Shown here piece by piece: positions 4,155-5,716 of a stretch of 5,716 bases of DNA. Every line of letters starts with the position of its first letter. Within the stretch, counting starts at the first letter, position 1. The translations under genes and the position numbers were made by a program. The notes below the pieces were generated by a model. It ran no database searches. It saw only the letters and a program-made list of their open reading frames with translations, and was not told the origin of the DNA. The stretch is from the NCBI GenBank assembly GCA_964444115.1, contig CAYUFT010000113.1:1-5716 (forward strand), written 5' to 3'. This stretch comes from UBA349 sp964444115. GTDB taxonomy: Archaea; Methanobacteriota; Methanobacteria; Methanobacteriales; Methanobacteriaceae.

Positions 4155-5716
4155 TTATTCATCATCACCACTGTGATCAGTTTTTGCCCAGGTTCGGTCT
4201 TTACGAGTAATCATATGTAGAAAAGACGCGAAAAACAAGGGTATCAAATATAGACAATAGGCCCAATATTTTATGGACGTGAAAACTGCACTAAAAATTC
4301 CACGTCCTTTATCCCGGTAAATTCCGAGTATAGCGCCTGGGAAAAACGCAGCAGTAGATAATAATCCAATAGCAAGGGGGATATTTACTTTTATGGAGTA
4401 TATTAATCCAAAGTCTAAAATAACTACTATATAACCTAACATTACAAAGGCAATGAATAGAAGGAAGAAAAGATACTGTATGGAATCTATCTTTTTATAA
4501 ATTGGAATATCCGCATCAATTATAGGGGCCAAATACACAAAAAGAGTTTCCAAGTTTCCGGTGGCCCATCTGACTCTTTGACGGAAAAATGGCCTCCATA
4601 AAGGAACTGCTTCCTGCCAAACTTCCGCTTCACCACAGTAACGGATTTTATAACCTTTTATCATTAGCTTAATACTTAAATTCAGATCTTCAGTCACTGC
4701 AAAACCATCCCATCCCTCAATTTCTTCCATGACTTTTCGGGTGGTTATCTGGCCATTACCTCCTAAGAATCCATTTTTACCCATGATATCACGGGATCTT
4801 AAAATCACATTTCCAAATATAGCAAATTCAGCTTCTTGCATAGCCGTAAGAAGATTTCTGTCTTTATTATACATTCTAACCCTGGATTGAACACCCACCA
4901 CATTATCTCCATTAAGGTAAGGAATAATTTTCGTTAAGAAATCACTATCAACCCGGGAATCTGCATCAAAAACAGCGATAGCTTCCCCTCTGGCCATTTT
5001 AACTCCGTCATTTAAAACGTAACCTTTACCCTTACCTGATCTAGGAGGTCGCCTGGTGACAATACGCAAACAATCAACCTTATTTTTTAGATTTTCCAGT
5101 ACTTTTCCCGTATCATCGGTAGAACCATCATTTATAACAATTATTTCAAAATTCTTTTCTCCATTTATATAGTAATCCATTTCAGAAAGAGACATAACAC
5201 ATCTTTCAATGGTATTTTCCTCATTGTGGGCTGGAATAAGAATACTGACCATCGGTGGATTGTTGAATTCAATAGGTTTTTCTTGTTTTTTTAAGCTTAT
5301 AATACATAAAAAAATGTTATAACAAGCCGGAACAAAAAGTAAATAGGCCAACCAAGTCATATCTTTAATTATGAAACCATAAGCAGCCAGAGAGATAAAA
5401 ATTGCAGAAACAAAAAAGATTCCTGTCTTTTCCATCTTCAGTTCATCTTGCTTAGAACTTATTTTAGCACCAAATTTTTCATATTTAACTTTTTCAGATC
5501 TTTTCTTTTCCAATGCCATTTCCACTGTGCTGTGGAGCTTATTTTCATCAAAGGGCTTTATCATATAACCATAAGGAGCTGTTTTTAATGCACTCTCTAC
5601 AGTTTCTTTATCTGCATGAGCTGTTAAAAAAATCACAGGTATCCCTAATTGGCCTATTTGATCTGCAGCTTCAATACCATCCATATCTCCTTGAAGAATT
5701 ATATCCATTAAAACAA
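4155..5716 (-). CDS. Receiver domain fused to membrane family 2 glycosyltransferase, 5' end beyond window
   Basis: The frame is open to the right edge. The visible Met at 5706-5708 is the internal Met of a V-L-M-D receiver strand, not a start, so the N-terminus is missing. Numbering from that Met, residues 1-66 are the C-terminal half of a response-regulator receiver: D2 is the phospho-acceptor, T29 (LTAH) and K51 (IKPF) the switch residues. A charged linker (67-94) leads to two membrane helices (about 96-115 and 118-138). A GT2 catalytic domain follows: P159-A-H-N-E-E, V191-I-N-D194-G-S, the metal-binding D248-A-D250, T339-E-D341 as catalytic base, and Q377-R-V-R-W381, the QxxRW motif of processive synthases such as cellulose and hyaluronan synthase. 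Three to four more helices (about 410-500) end the protein. It probably makes or extends a surface polysaccharide from a nucleotide sugar at the membrane, perhaps switched by phosphorylation; product and kinase are unknown. The downstream gap (4039-4154) holds only a weak 7-bp AT inverted repeat (4123-4129/4141-4147). Confidence 0.9.
   Translation of the reverse strand, partial: VLMDIILQGDMDGIEAADQIGQLGIPVIFLTAHADKETVESALKTAPYGYMIKPFDENKLHSTVEMALEKKRSEKVKYEKFGAKISSKQDELKMEKTGIFFVSAIFISLAAYGFIIKDMTWLAYLLFVPACYNIFLCIISLKKQEKPIEFNNPPMVSILIPAHNEENTIERCVMSLSEMDYYINGEKNFEIIVINDGSTDDTGKVLENLKNKVDCLRIVTRRPPRSGKGKGYVLNDGVKMARGEAIAVFDADSRVDSDFLTKIIPYLNGDNVVGVQSRVRMYNKDRNLLTAMQEAEFAIFGNVILRSRDIMGKNGFLGGNGQITTRKVMEEIEGWDGFAVTEDLNLSIKLMIKGYKIRYCGEAEVWQEAVPLWRPFFRQRVRWATGNLETLFVYLAPIIDADIPIYKKIDSIQYLFFLLFIAFVMLGYIVVILDFGLIYSIKVNIPLAIGLLSTAAFFPGAILGIYRDKGRGIFSAVFTSIKYWAYCLYLIPLFFASFLHMITRKDRTWAKTDHSGDDE

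Noticed and set aside
5706..5708. ATG as the start codon of the receiver-glycosyltransferase
   Set aside because: This Met sits in the conserved V-L-M-D strand just before the phospho-acceptor Asp, and the frame continues without a stop to the window edge, so the real start lies outside.

Overview
The window looks like chromosomal DNA of a methanogenic archaeon of the order Methanobacteriales, most probably Methanobacterium. The evidence is its AT-rich spacers, AGGAGGTG-type ribosome binding sites matching the archaeal 16S 3' end, TATA/BRE-like promoters in place of -35/-10 boxes, U-rich 3' ends, and a receiver domain of the kind (MDGIEAADQI, GYMIKPF) that I recall from Methanobacterium signalling proteins. 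The genus is an inference; no rRNA or marker gene is present.

Layout, left to right. Positions 2-169 are the last 55 codons of an acetyl-CoA synthetase (+), ending in a hairpin/U-tract that shares bases with the stop codon, followed by a 40-42 bp tandem duplication. A roughly 530 bp AT-rich spacer leads to a 30-codon gene (702-794, +) for a very basic peptide with a textbook ribosome binding site and a long, hairpin-bearing upstream stretch. A GC-rich hairpin follows. After another roughly 390 bp spacer comes a ferredoxin-nitroreductase fusion (1182-1985, +). It converges on a cation diffusion facilitator transporter (2124-2996, -). Between that transporter and the next gene lies a decayed, internally deleted copy of the nitroreductase gene together with its 3' flank (about 3111-3290, +). 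A multi-pass membrane protein resembling YjdF/DUF2238 (3337-4038, -) follows. The window ends in a large gene (4155-5716, -, open at the right edge) that joins a response-regulator receiver domain to a membrane-embedded family 2 glycosyltransferase.

The genes do not form one obvious pathway. The acetyl-CoA synthetase activates acetate, the nitroreductase is a flavin/iron-sulfur redox enzyme, and the CDF protein exports divalent metal. The two right-hand genes run in the same direction 116 bp apart and may be co-transcribed membrane/envelope functions. The most noteworthy items are the receiver-glycosyltransferase fusion, the 30-aa basic microprotein with its structured flanks, and the nitroreductase relic, which records a local duplication followed by decay. 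I see no CRISPR array, insertion sequence, tRNA or rRNA.
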